DNA from: Falsirhodobacter sp051195255
GTDB taxonomy: Bacteria; Pseudomonadota; Alphaproteobacteria; Rhodobacterales; Rhodobacteraceae
Assembly (NCBI RefSeq): GCF_051195255.1
Contig: NZ_JBNJLK010000007.1
Location: 1-64,000, forward strand
Direction: 5' to 3'
DNA length: 64,000 nucleotides
This document shows, piece after piece, positions 26,101-34,279 of the stretch; positions within the stretch are counted from its first letter, which is position 1, and every line of letters starts with the position of its first letter. The translations under genes were made by a program, and so were the position numbers. A model generated the notes under the pieces. It had not been told where the DNA came from. It did no database searches and was given only the letters and a program-made list of their open reading frames with translations.

Positions 26101-26912
26101 GGGCGGTTAATCCCGCCCGCGTAGGGGGGCAAGGCGCCGGGATCCACCCCGGCCAGACGGCAGCACAGGCCCGCGATCTCGGTCTGGAGGGGGGCGGTGT
26201 CCAGCGTAAAGCCGAGGGTATAGAACGGCACCTCCACCTCGTCCGGGAGGGGGCCGGCGTGGCTATGATCATCGCTCATCCCGTGGTCGGCGGTGACGAT
26301 GATGTCATAGCCCTGCGCCTGCCAGCCGGGCAGATAACGCGCCAGAAGATCGCCCTGCGCCCGGGCCGCGTCGCGATATGGGCGCGAACTGCCGCCCCAT
26401 TTGTGCCCGGCGTCGTCCACGTTCATCGGATGCAGCAGAAGGAAGTGAGGTTGCCCGCGCGCGATCAGCGCCTGCGCGTCCGCGAACAGGTGATCGTCGG
26501 GATAGGCGTCGTCCCAGTAGAACACCCCGTCGGTGATGGCACCGTCATCGTCCAGCCGCAACCGGTCCCGGGCCGGATCGAAGGGGGTGGAGACGTAGAG
26601 TTCGCTGATCCAGTGATAGGCCGCGGCGGCGGTGCGTCCGCCCGCCGCGCGGACCCGCGAAAACACGCTGTCCCCCTCCGACGCGCGCCGGATGTGGTTC
26701 GACACGATGCCGTGCTGCGCCGGGCTGCGACCGGTCAGGATCGTTTCGTAGAGGGGGCGGGAGATGGCGGGAAGCTCCGCCTCGATCCGGTGGCATCCGG
26801 CAAGGCCGGCGCGGACCTGCCCTTCCAGCCAGCCCAGCGTTTCGCGGGCGGTGGTGTGGCGCAGGCCGTCAAGGACGATCAGGATCACGCGGGTGGAAGG
26901 GGTCGCAGCCAT
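26097..26912 (-). CDS. Cytoplasmic type I phosphodiesterase/nucleotide pyrophosphatase (alkaline phosphatase superfamily)
   Basis: The 271-residue protein has the superfamily metal and nucleophile motifs: VILIVLDGLR (first Asp), ETILTGRSPAQHG (nucleophile Thr region), HPMNVDDAGHKWG and ADHGMSDDHSHAG (Asp/His ligands). It has no signal peptide, so it should act in the cytoplasm. It sits between the binding-protein gene and the permeases of an ABC importer. The most economical reading is that the transporter brings in an intact phosphodiester or phosphonate-like ester, which this enzyme then splits. The substrate is unknown. Confidence 0.82.
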   Translation of the reverse strand: MAATPSTRVILIVLDGLRHTTARETLGWLEGQVRAGLAGCHRIEAELPAISRPLYETILTGRSPAQHGIVSNHIRRASEGDSVFSRVRAAGGRTAAAAYHWISELYVSTPFDPARDRLRLDDDGAITDGVFYWDDAYPDDHLFADAQALIARGQPHFLLLHPMNVDDAGHKWGGSSRPYRDAARAQGDLLARYLPGWQAQGYDIIVTADHGMSDDHSHAGPLPDEVEVPFYTLGFTLDTAPLQTEIAGLCCRLAGVDPGALPPYAGGINRP

Positions 26913-26971
26913 GGGGAGGTCCGTTCATGCAGGAAACCGGGCGCGGGTGGCGCGCCCGGAAAAAGGGTGGC

Positions 26972-28036
26972 TCACATCTCGGACAGGACGTTTTCCTGCC
27001 ACAGGCGGCCCAGCGTCGGGGCAGCCTTCTGCCAGGCGGCGGTGTCGATAGGCTTGGCCTTCGCATATTGTTCGGCCGGAAGGACGCGGGACTTCGTTTC
27101 CGCGGGCAGGGTGATGTGGTCAATGCGGATCGGGCGGGCATAGCCGTTGGCCAGGTTGATCTGCCCCTGATCCGAGAAGATGTATTCCCGCGCCAGTTTC
27201 GCCGCTGCCGGATGTGGTGCGTTCTTGTTGATCACGCTGGCATAGCCCGAGGTGACGGACCCGTCCGACGGGATGAGCACGGTGTATTTTCCGCCGCCGA
27301 CCGTGGCCGCATAGTTCAGCGCATTGAAGTCCCACAAGGCCGCCACGTCGATCTCGCCCCGCTCCAGCGCGGCGGGGTTGGCCTCGTTGGCGCGCAGGCG
27401 GCCGCCGGCCGCCAGTTCGGCGAACAGCTCGATCCCCGGCATCAGGTCCGTTTCCGACCCGCCGCGCGAGATGGCGGCCGCAAGGATCGCGGCGTTCGAC
27501 TGCGCGCCCGAGCCGACCGCCGACATGGAGAAGGTGTAATCCCCTTCCATCAGGTCCGCCCAGGAGGTGGGGGCGTCCGCGATGTCGGCGCGGATGATGA
27601 ACGCCATCGTGCCGGTGTAGGGCATCGCCCACATGCCGTCCTTGTCCTTGGCCCATTCGGGGATCTGGTCCCAGGTCGTGGGCTTGTAGGGTTGCAGCAG
27701 GTCGCGTTCCACCGCGATGGGGCCGAATTCTAGGCCCACGTCGCCGATGTCGGCGGTGCCGTTGACGCCCTCGTTCTCGAACTTTGCCAGCTCCTGGGCC
27801 GAGCTCATGTCCGTGTCGAAATGCTCGATCCCGTAGGTCCGGGTGATCTGGTCCCAGCTGTCCTTCCAGTTGGCCCAGCTGTCGGGCATCCCGACCGAGG
27901 CGACGCTGCCTTCGGCCTTGGCCTGTTCGATCAGCGCCGCGATCTGCGGATCGCCCGCATCCGAAACCGCTTGGGCCAGAAGGGGGGAGGAGGCGAGGCC
28001 CGCAAGGGCCGTGGCAAGAAGAAGCGTGCGAAGCAT
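26972..28036 (-). CDS. Periplasmic binding protein of the phosphodiesterase-linked ABC importer
   Basis: The 354-residue precursor starts with a Sec signal (MLRTLLLATALAGLASSPLLAQ) and is of the extracellular solute-binding family 1/6 type used for Fe3+, spermidine, putrescine and 2-aminoethylphosphonate (MPDSWANWKD, VGLEFGPIAVERDLLQPYKP, TIGIP-like inner hinge absent). Conserved regions include GTMAFIIRADIADAPTSWAD in two parts and INKNAPHPAAAKL. It is the first gene of the operon and divergent from a DeoR regulator. The ligand cannot be read from sequence. Confidence 0.83.
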   Translation of the reverse strand: MLRTLLLATALAGLASSPLLAQAVSDAGDPQIAALIEQAKAEGSVASVGMPDSWANWKDSWDQITRTYGIEHFDTDMSSAQELAKFENEGVNGTADIGDVGLEFGPIAVERDLLQPYKPTTWDQIPEWAKDKDGMWAMPYTGTMAFIIRADIADAPTSWADLMEGDYTFSMSAVGSGAQSNAAILAAAISRGGSETDLMPGIELFAELAAGGRLRANEANPAALERGEIDVAALWDFNALNYAATVGGGKYTVLIPSDGSVTSGYASVINKNAPHPAAAKLAREYIFSDQGQINLANGYARPIRIDHITLPAETKSRVLPAEQYAKAKPIDTAAWQKAAPTLGRLWQENVLSEM

Positions 28037-28093
28037 TCCGTTTTCAGTCCTTTTCGATCCACCGGCGGCTGCGGGCGCGGGTTGGCGTTTCTT

Positions 28094-28231
28094 GGCAAAT
28101 GCGGCGCGGCGGATTGATCCCCCCGGACGTCGCATTCTGTCAGGCGGCATTAGCATGCCAAATATGACCGTCCAGATTCGCTTCGGTGAACCTTTGACGA
28201 CAGGTGCGGCAAATGCTTGGCAAGATTTGGC
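28094..28231. promoter_or_regulatory. Repeated GGCAAATGC/ATTTGGC sites between the ABC operon and its DeoR regulator
   Basis: The exact 9-mer GGCAAATGC occurs at 28094-28102 and again at 28208-28216. A related inverted copy GCATGCCAAAT lies at 28153-28163, and TTGGCAAGATTTGGC at 28217-28231. DeoR/GlpR regulators bind several such repeats around divergent promoters, so these are the likely operators; two lie near the start of each gene. Confidence 0.55.
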
Positions 28232-28270
28232 GAAGCTGCCAGTGATGTGGGGGATGGTGGAGGGATGTCG

Positions 28271-29053
28271 ATGTGGCGCGCGGAACGAGAACGGCTGATT
28301 GCCCAGCGGCTGGACAGCCGGGGCCGGGTGTCCATCGCCGAACTGGTCCGTGACACCGGCGTGTCCCGCGAAACCCTGCGCGCGGATCTTGAGGCCCTGG
28401 CCGCCACGGGCCGCATCCGGCGCGTTCGGGGTGGCGCGGTGGTGGCCACCGGAAGCGAAAACCCCGAAGCCGCCTTTGAAAAAAGGATGCATCACCGCAT
28501 GGCCGAAAAGCTGGCCATCGGTCGTGCGGCGGCGGCGCTGCTGCCGGACGGGGCCAGCGTGATGGTCGATGCCGGCTCCACCACGGCGGCCTTTGCCCGC
28601 GCCTTGGCCTCGCGGCCCGATCTGCGGATCATCACCAATTCCCTGCAGATTGCACGCGAATTGGCGGCCACCCACGATGTCATCCTGCTGGGCGGCGTTC
28701 CGGACGGCCCTGCGCAGGGTTTGTACGGGGAGATGACACTGTCCCAGCTGCGCCGCTTTCGGGCCGATGTCGCCGTCATTTCCCCCGTCGGGGTGGATCC
28801 GCAGGTCGGCCTCTCCAACTTCAAGCTGAAGGAGGCCGAACTGGCCAGCGCCATGTTCGACGCGGCCGAACGGCGGATGGCGCTGGCGCATGCCGAAAAG
28901 CTGGGCCATCGCAGCCGCGTGGTGATCGCGCCCTTGCTGGCATTGGACTGGCTGGTGACGGAGGCCTCCCGGCCGACGGATTGGCCCGTCCTTTCGGGAT
29001 GGACCTGCGCCGAGCCCGAGGTTCGTTCCGGGACCTCGGCAACTTCCGGTTGA
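28271..29053 (+). CDS. DeoR/GlpR-family transcriptional regulator
   Basis: The 260-residue protein has the N-terminal DeoR helix-turn-helix (RGRVSIAELVRDTGVSRETL) and the sugar-phosphate isomerase-like sensor domain (MVDAGSTTAAFA, ITNSLQIA, LLGGV). The GGAGGG at 28259-28264 is 6 bases before ATG 28271 but touches the ATG at 28265, so 28271 is the better start. It is divergent from the phosphodiesterase-linked ABC operon and probably represses it. DeoR effectors are usually phosphorylated sugars or polyols, fitting a phosphodiester substrate such as a glycerophosphodiester (inference). Confidence 0.88.
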   Translation: MWRAERERLIAQRLDSRGRVSIAELVRDTGVSRETLRADLEALAATGRIRRVRGGAVVATGSENPEAAFEKRMHHRMAEKLAIGRAAAALLPDGASVMVDAGSTTAAFARALASRPDLRIITNSLQIARELAATHDVILLGGVPDGPAQGLYGEMTLSQLRRFRADVAVISPVGVDPQVGLSNFKLKEAELASAMFDAAERRMALAHAEKLGHRSRVVIAPLLALDWLVTEASRPTDWPVLSGWTCAEPEVRSGTSATSG

Positions 29054-29108
29054 TTTTAAGGGATCGCTTCCCTAGCCTGACGCTGCAATGCAGCGGAGGG
29101 ACTTGGCT

Positions 29109-31859
29109 GTGGTGACCCGATACGGAACCGATGCGAACGAGCTCCTCAATGGCTCGGCCGACGCCGACACGATCTTTGGCGGCCCCGCTGGCGTGGATAC
29201 CGGCACGGGCAACGACACGATCAACGGCTTTGGCGGCAATGACAGCCTTTACGGCGGGGACGGGCTGGATGCCCTCTTCGGCAACGAAGGTCGGGACAGC
29301 ATCTTTGGCGGCACGGGCAACGATTCCATCGTCAGCGGCACCGAGGGCGATGTCGTTTACGGAGGCGAAGGCGACGAAACGATTGCGGCCGGGCCGGGGG
29401 CGGACCTGATCCTGGGTGGGATCGGGGCCGACAGCGTCGACGCCGGGACCGAGGACGACACTTTGATTGGCGGGGAAGGGGCAGACCGGCTTTTCGGGGG
29501 CGCCGGCACGGACATCGTGGACTACTCCGGATCCTCGGCCGCCGTGACGGTGTCGCTGACCGCCAATACGGGGCAGGGCGGTGATGCGGCGGGCGACGTC
29601 ACCGGCGGGATCGAGGGCATCATCGGTTCCGCCTTCGCGGATTCGCTTGCGGGGGGTGCGACGGCGGATGTTCTTTACGGTGGCGACGGGCAGGACACGA
29701 TCCTTGGCAACGCCGGCAACGACCTGCTGTCCGGCGGCGCGGGCGATGACAGCCTGAGCGGCGGAAGCGGCGCCGACACCTTCCTTGCGGATGAAGGCGG
29801 GGATGTCATCGCCGGCGGCACGGAAACCGACACGCTCGACTACGGCGCCTCGACCGGGGTGTCGGTGGACCTGTCGGGGGGACGGGGGCTGGGCGGTCTG
29901 GCACAGGGCGACACCATTTCGGGGGTGGAGGCGGTGGTCGGCTCCGGCTCCGACGACACGCTGTCGGGCTCGTCGGTGAACGAGACGCTGTCGGGCGGCG
30001 GCGGCAATGACAGCCTGAACGGGCAGGCCGGAAACGACGTTTTGTTCGGCGGCGCGGGCAACGACACGGTCATCGGCGGCACGGGCGCCGACAGTCTGGG
30101 CGGCGAGGATGGCGACGATCAGCTGTCGGGCGGCGCGAACGCCGACACGCTGACCGGGGGCGCGGGGCAGGACAGCCTGCTGGGCGGCGAAGGCCGCGAC
30201 GTGCTGGATGGCGGGTCCGAGGCCGACGTGATCGCGGGCGGGGGCGACGATGACAGCCTGACGGGCGGCGACGGCAACGACATCTTGCGCGGCGACGGGA
30301 TCACGGCCAGCGCCAGTCCGACGGCTTTGGTATGGACGGCGCAAGGCCCGTCCGGAACCAACCTGAACAACGGCTTCACCCAGTCGACGGGCAGCGTGGA
30401 CGTGGGCTTCAGCTACACCTCGCGCAGCGCGACGACCACCGCCACCGTCACGACCGAGGCGCAGTACAACGGCACCACGCCCGCGACCTCCGGCCTGTTG
30501 CTCACGTCGAACGGGACCGGGCCGGAGACGGCCAGCCTTTCCTTCACCTCCACCACCGAAGGCGTGTCGGATTCCGTGCGGGACGTGCGTTTCCGGATCA
30601 ACGACCTGGACGCCACCACCGGCACGGCGGGATATGTCGACCGCATCCAGGTGATCGCCTATGACGCCGAGGGCAACGTGGTGCCGGTGTCCCTGACCAC
30701 CACCGGAAGCGACACCGTCATCGGCGATACGGCCACCGCCGCCCAAGGGTCGAACAACGCCGATCAGGCCGAAGGCTCGATGCTGGTCAGCATCGACGGG
30801 CCCGTGTCGCGGATCGAGCTGTCCTATACCAGCGCCTCGGGAACAGGGCAGCGTTATCTTTACCTGACGGATATCGCCTTCTCTCCCCGTTCGGTCACGG
30901 AAGGGAACGACACCTTGACCGGCGGGGCGGGGGACGACCAGATATTGGGCGATGGCGGCAATGACAGCCTGTCGGGCGGGCTGGGCGATGACACCCTGTC
31001 GGGGGGCGCCGGGATCGACACGCTGTCCGGGGGCGACGGCGCCGACACCCTTCAGGTGGAAGGCGCGGACATCGCACAGGGCGAGGCGGGAGATGACCGC
31101 TTCGTCATCGGATCGGCCCCCACCGGGGCGGCCAGCGTCGCCGGCGGCGAAGGGACCGACACGCTGGACCTGAGCAATGCGGGGTCGTACCGCTACGACA
31201 GCCTGTCCTCGGACACCGTGGACGGGGTCACGACCTATTCCGGCGTGGTGCGGTTCGGTAACGACGCGACCGTGGCGTTCGAGGGGATCGAGAACATCAT
31301 CTGCTTCACCCCCGGCACGCGCATCCTGACCCCCTTCGGGGAACGCCCGGTCGAGGATCTGGCGCAGGGCGATCTGGTCGTGACGCGGGATGACGGGGTT
31401 CAGCCCATCCGCTGGATCGGCACGCGGACGGTGCCCGCCGAGGGGCGTTTCGCCCCCGTGCGCCTGATGCCGAACGCCGTGCCGGGGCTGGACGCGCCCC
31501 TTCTGGTGTCGCCGCAGCACCGGATGCTGGTGGCCGGGCCGCGCATCAACCTGTATTTCGCGACAACGGAGGTTCTGGTTCCCGCGCGCCATCTGGTCGA
31601 CGGCGCCGGCGTCAACGTCGTCACGGGCGGAACCGTCACCTACATCCACCTGCTGTTCGACCGGCACCAGGTGATCCATGCCAACGGCGCGGCCACCGAA
31701 AGCTTCCACCCGGGCAGCGTTGGCCTGTCGGCCCTGGACGATCGCTGCCGGGAGGAGCTGTTCACGCTGTTCCCCGTCCTGCGATCCTCGGCGGGCAGCT
31801 ATGGCCACACCGCGCGGACGGTGCTGAAGGCGCATGAAAGCCGGGTTCTTCTGTCGTGA
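29109..31859 (+). CDS. Secreted RTX calcium-binding protein with C-terminal Hint domain
   Basis: The protein has about 916 residues from GTG 29109, which has GGAGGG 8 bases upstream; an ATG at 29088 gives 923 residues but lacks a ribosome site. Residues 1-400 and 605-680 are dense RTX nonapeptides (GGxGxDxLx; for example GGAGNDTVIGGTGADSLGG) that bind calcium outside the cell. Between them lies a repeat-free beta-rich segment (about 405-605, starting ALVWTAQGPSGTNLNNGF). The last 190 residues are a Hint domain (IICFTPGTRILTPFGE, later SPQHRMLV) of the kind common in Rhodobacteraceae. There is no Sec signal; type I secretion is expected, but no T1SS genes are nearby. Confidence 0.85.
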   Translation: MVTRYGTDANELLNGSADADTIFGGPAGVDTGTGNDTINGFGGNDSLYGGDGLDALFGNEGRDSIFGGTGNDSIVSGTEGDVVYGGEGDETIAAGPGADLILGGIGADSVDAGTEDDTLIGGEGADRLFGGAGTDIVDYSGSSAAVTVSLTANTGQGGDAAGDVTGGIEGIIGSAFADSLAGGATADVLYGGDGQDTILGNAGNDLLSGGAGDDSLSGGSGADTFLADEGGDVIAGGTETDTLDYGASTGVSVDLSGGRGLGGLAQGDTISGVEAVVGSGSDDTLSGSSVNETLSGGGGNDSLNGQAGNDVLFGGAGNDTVIGGTGADSLGGEDGDDQLSGGANADTLTGGAGQDSLLGGEGRDVLDGGSEADVIAGGGDDDSLTGGDGNDILRGDGITASASPTALVWTAQGPSGTNLNNGFTQSTGSVDVGFSYTSRSATTTATVTTEAQYNGTTPATSGLLLTSNGTGPETASLSFTSTTEGVSDSVRDVRFRINDLDATTGTAGYVDRIQVIAYDAEGNVVPVSLTTTGSDTVIGDTATAAQGSNNADQAEGSMLVSIDGPVSRIELSYTSASGTGQRYLYLTDIAFSPRSVTEGNDTLTGGAGDDQILGDGGNDSLSGGLGDDTLSGGAGIDTLSGGDGADTLQVEGADIAQGEAGDDRFVIGSAPTGAASVAGGEGTDTLDLSNAGSYRYDSLSSDTVDGVTTYSGVVRFGNDATVAFEGIENIICFTPGTRILTPFGERPVEDLAQGDLVVTRDDGVQPIRWIGTRTVPAEGRFAPVRLMPNAVPGLDAPLLVSPQHRMLVAGPRINLYFATTEVLVPARHLVDGAGVNVVTGGTVTYIHLLFDRHQVIHANGAATESFHPGSVGLSALDDRCREELFTLFPVLRSSAGSYGHTARTVLKAHESRVLLS

Positions 31860-31953
31860 CCAAGAGGCTGCCGTAGCACCTTAAATTCGTCATGGACCGA
31901 ACCATCGCCGTTCCCGCGCGTTGCCTGTGCTGTGCAACAACGGAGTGGGCCGC

Positions 31954-33246
31954 ATGACCAAGATCTTCACCCCCAGCCGTCGTGGCGTCCTGATGGGCGG
32001 CATCGGCGCGACCGCGGCGCTTTTGGGCAGCCGCGCTTCGGCGCAGGACTATCCCGCGCCGACCGAGGTCGACACCGGCAGCGTCAGGAACGGCAAGGTG
32101 GAGTTCGAGAACTGGCGCGCCCCGGCCGACGCCCCCTCGGCCCCGCCGCCCGCACCCTTGCCGCCCGAGGAACGGGTGGGCTTTGCGGTCGTGGCCCTTG
32201 GCCGACTGAGCCTGGAAGAGATCCTGCCCGCCTTCGCCGAGTGTCAGCGCGCGAAGCTGGTGGCCCTCGTGTCCGGCTCGCCCGAAAAGCTGGAGGTGAC
32301 GGCGCAGCAATACGGCATCTCGGCCGAAAACTGCTATGACTATGACAGCTTCGACAGCATCAAGGACAACCCGGCCATCCAGGCGGTGTACATCGTGCTG
32401 CCGAACGGGATGCACCGCGAATACACCGAACGGGCGGCGGCGGCGGGCAAGCACGTCCTGTGCGAAAAGCCGATGACGGTCAGTTCGGCCGATGCGAAGG
32501 CGATGATCGACGCCTGCGACGCGGCGAAGGTGAAGCTGATGATCGCGTACCGCATCCAGTTCGAAGCCTACAACCTGAAGCTGGCCGAGTTCGTGCGCGA
32601 CGAGGCGTTCGGCCGCCTGGTCGGCATGACCGCCACCAATGTGCAGACGGTGGCCGACAACGGCACCGAGCAATGGCGCCACAAGAAGGCGCTGGCGGGC
32701 GGCGGCTCCCTCCCCGACATCGGGCTTTACTGCCTGAACACCGCCCGCTTCCTGACGGGCGAGGAGCCGGTGGAGGTCTGGGCCACCCAGTATTCCCCCG
32801 AAGGCGACCCCCGGTATGCCGAGGTGGAGGAAACCGTGTCCTTCACCCTGCGCTTCCCGTCGAACTTCATCGCCAACTGCTTCACGAGCTATGGGGCGCG
32901 CGATGACAAGCACCAGCGCCTGAACTTCGCCGAGGCGACGGTCGATATGCCCAACGCCTATAAATACATGGGCCAGCAGATGACGATCTACCGCCGTGAC
33001 GGGGACACGACGGGGGGAACCCGGCTGGAGCTTACCCACAACAACCAGTTCGCGGCCGAGATCGACCACATGGCCGATTGCGTGCGCGAGGACCGGATCC
33101 CCCGCACCCCCGGACAGGAAGGGATGCAGGACCACATCCTGATGGAAGCGATCTACGAAAGCGCCCGCACCGGCCAGCCGGTGAAGCTGGAACCGGTGGC
33201 CGATCGGGACGCCTTCCGCGGGCCACCCGCCACGATCCGCATGTGA
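31954..33246 (+). CDS. Tat-exported Gfo/Idh/MocA oxidoreductase (glucose-fructose oxidoreductase-like)
   Basis: The 430-residue precursor opens with a twin-arginine signal (SRRGVLMGGIGATAALLGS), a Pro/Ala-rich linker to about residue 75, then the Rossmann domain (FAVVALGRLSLEEILPAF) and the conserved CEKPM motif near 170. GGGSLPDIGLYCLN and the C-terminal TPGQEGMQDHILMEAIYESA closely follow Zymomonas glucose-fructose oxidoreductase, a periplasmic enzyme with tightly bound NADP. Export folded with cofactor fits the Tat signal. The substrate pair is unknown. It stands alone, with a strong hairpin after it. Confidence 0.87.
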   Translation: MTKIFTPSRRGVLMGGIGATAALLGSRASAQDYPAPTEVDTGSVRNGKVEFENWRAPADAPSAPPPAPLPPEERVGFAVVALGRLSLEEILPAFAECQRAKLVALVSGSPEKLEVTAQQYGISAENCYDYDSFDSIKDNPAIQAVYIVLPNGMHREYTERAAAAGKHVLCEKPMTVSSADAKAMIDACDAAKVKLMIAYRIQFEAYNLKLAEFVRDEAFGRLVGMTATNVQTVADNGTEQWRHKKALAGGGSLPDIGLYCLNTARFLTGEEPVEVWATQYSPEGDPRYAEVEETVSFTLRFPSNFIANCFTSYGARDDKHQRLNFAEATVDMPNAYKYMGQQMTIYRRDGDTTGGTRLELTHNNQFAAEIDHMADCVREDRIPRTPGQEGMQDHILMEAIYESARTGQPVKLEPVADRDAFRGPPATIRM

Positions 33247-33253
33247 CGCCATC

Positions 33254-33282
33254 GCCCCGGCCGGCACGTCGCCGGCCGGGGC
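33254..33282 (+). terminator. Perfect 12-bp GC hairpin after the Gfo/Idh gene
   Basis: GCCCCGGCCGGC (33254-33265) and GCCGGCCGGGGC (33271-33282) pair perfectly around a five-base loop, 8 bases after the stop. No T-tract follows, as is common in high-GC genomes. It separates this gene from the Mur-controlled promoter that begins 20 bases later. Confidence 0.65.
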
Positions 33283-33303
33283 ATCACGGCCCGCCGAAAC
33301 CGT

Positions 33304-33332
33304 TTGACATTGCGAATGATTTGCAACCTCAT
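33304..33332 (+). promoter_or_regulatory. Promoter with Mur/Fur-type box filling the spacer
   Basis: A consensus -35 TTGACA (33304-33309) is followed by the 17-base near-palindrome TTGCGAATGATTTGCAA (33310-33326; seven of eight arm positions pair) and a weak -10 CCTCAT (33327-33332). The palindrome resembles the manganese-responsive Mur box of alphaproteobacteria and fills the promoter spacer exactly, so a bound Mur dimer would exclude RNA polymerase. It lies 35 bases before the metal-binding protein gene. Confidence 0.65.
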
Positions 33333-33360
33333 GCCCCAAGCCCTTTTCCCGGAGGACAGG

Positions 33361-34260
33361 ATGACGTTCCACACATCGCTTCCCATCGCCGCGGCGGCGT
33401 GTCTGCTGCTGGCCGGTGCCGCGCAGGCGCAGGACGGGAAGATGAAGGTCGTCACCACCTTCACGGTTCTGGCCGACATGGCCCGCCACGTGGCGGGCGA
33501 CGCGGCCGACGTCGTGTCGATCACCCGCCCGGGGGCGGAGATCCACGGTTACGAACCCACCCCACGCGACATCGTCGGCGCGCAGGGCGCCGATCTGATC
33601 CTGTGGAACGGCCTGAACCTTGAGCTGTGGTTCGAGCAGTTCCTGAGCAACCTGCGCGACGTGCCGTCGGTCACGGTGTCGGATGGGGTCGTGCCGATCC
33701 CCATCGGCTCTGGCGCGTATGAAGGAAAGCCGAACCCCCACGCCTGGATGGGCCTGTCCAACGCGCTGATCTATGTCGACAACATCGAGGCGGCGCTGTC
33801 GCAGCACGATCCGGCCCATGCCGCGCTTTATGCCGCGAACGCTGACACCTACAAGCAGCGGCTTCGCGACGCGATCGAACCGTTGCGCACGCAGATCGCC
33901 GAACTGCCCGAGGACAAGCGCTGGCTTGTGACCTGCGAAGGGGCGTTCAGCTACCTCGCCCGCGATTTCGGGCTGAGGGAGTTGTATCTGTGGCCCATCA
34001 ACGCCGACCAGATGGGCACGCCCCAGCAGGTGCGCGCCGTGATCGACGGGGTGAAGGCGCATCATATCCCGGCCGTCTTCTGCGAAAGCACGGTCAACAC
34101 CGCGCCGGCCAAGCAGATCGCGCGGGAAACCGGCGCGCGCTATGGCGGCGTTCTTTATGTGGACAGCCTGTCAAAAGCCGACGGTCCGGTGCCCACCTAT
34201 CTCGACCTGCTGAAGGTCACGTCCGAAACGGTCGCCCAAGGGCTGACCGCGGCCGAATAA
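33361..34260 (+). CDS. sitA: Manganese/zinc ABC transporter periplasmic binding protein
   Basis: The 299-residue precursor has a Sec signal (MTFHTSLPIAAAACLLLAGAAQA) and the cluster A-I (ZnuA/SitA) fold: TTFTVLADMARHVAGD, the metal-site His in GAEIHGYEPTP, PNPHAWMGLSN and the acidic ligand regions CEGAFSYLARD and YVDSLSKADG. No His-rich loop of the ZnuA kind is present, which with the Mur box favours manganese. GGAGG lies 5 bases before ATG 33361. Confidence 0.87.
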   Translation: MTFHTSLPIAAAACLLLAGAAQAQDGKMKVVTTFTVLADMARHVAGDAADVVSITRPGAEIHGYEPTPRDIVGAQGADLILWNGLNLELWFEQFLSNLRDVPSVTVSDGVVPIPIGSGAYEGKPNPHAWMGLSNALIYVDNIEAALSQHDPAHAALYAANADTYKQRLRDAIEPLRTQIAELPEDKRWLVTCEGAFSYLARDFGLRELYLWPINADQMGTPQQVRAVIDGVKAHHIPAVFCESTVNTAPAKQIARETGARYGGVLYVDSLSKADGPVPTYLDLLKVTSETVAQGLTAAE

Positions 34261-34279
34261 CCCGAAAGGACTTCCCTTC

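Noticed and set aside
29109..30315. Regularly spaced short DNA repeats, considered as a CRISPR or tandem array
   Set aside because: The repeats are degenerate 18- and 27-base units in frame that encode RTX nonapeptides; they have no constant repeat and no spacers.
28821..31835. A 1004-codon open frame on the minus strand opposite the RTX gene
   Set aside because: It mirrors the repetitive GC-rich RTX coding sequence, has low-complexity His/Arg/Gly/Val content, lacks any domain and crosses into the DeoR gene.
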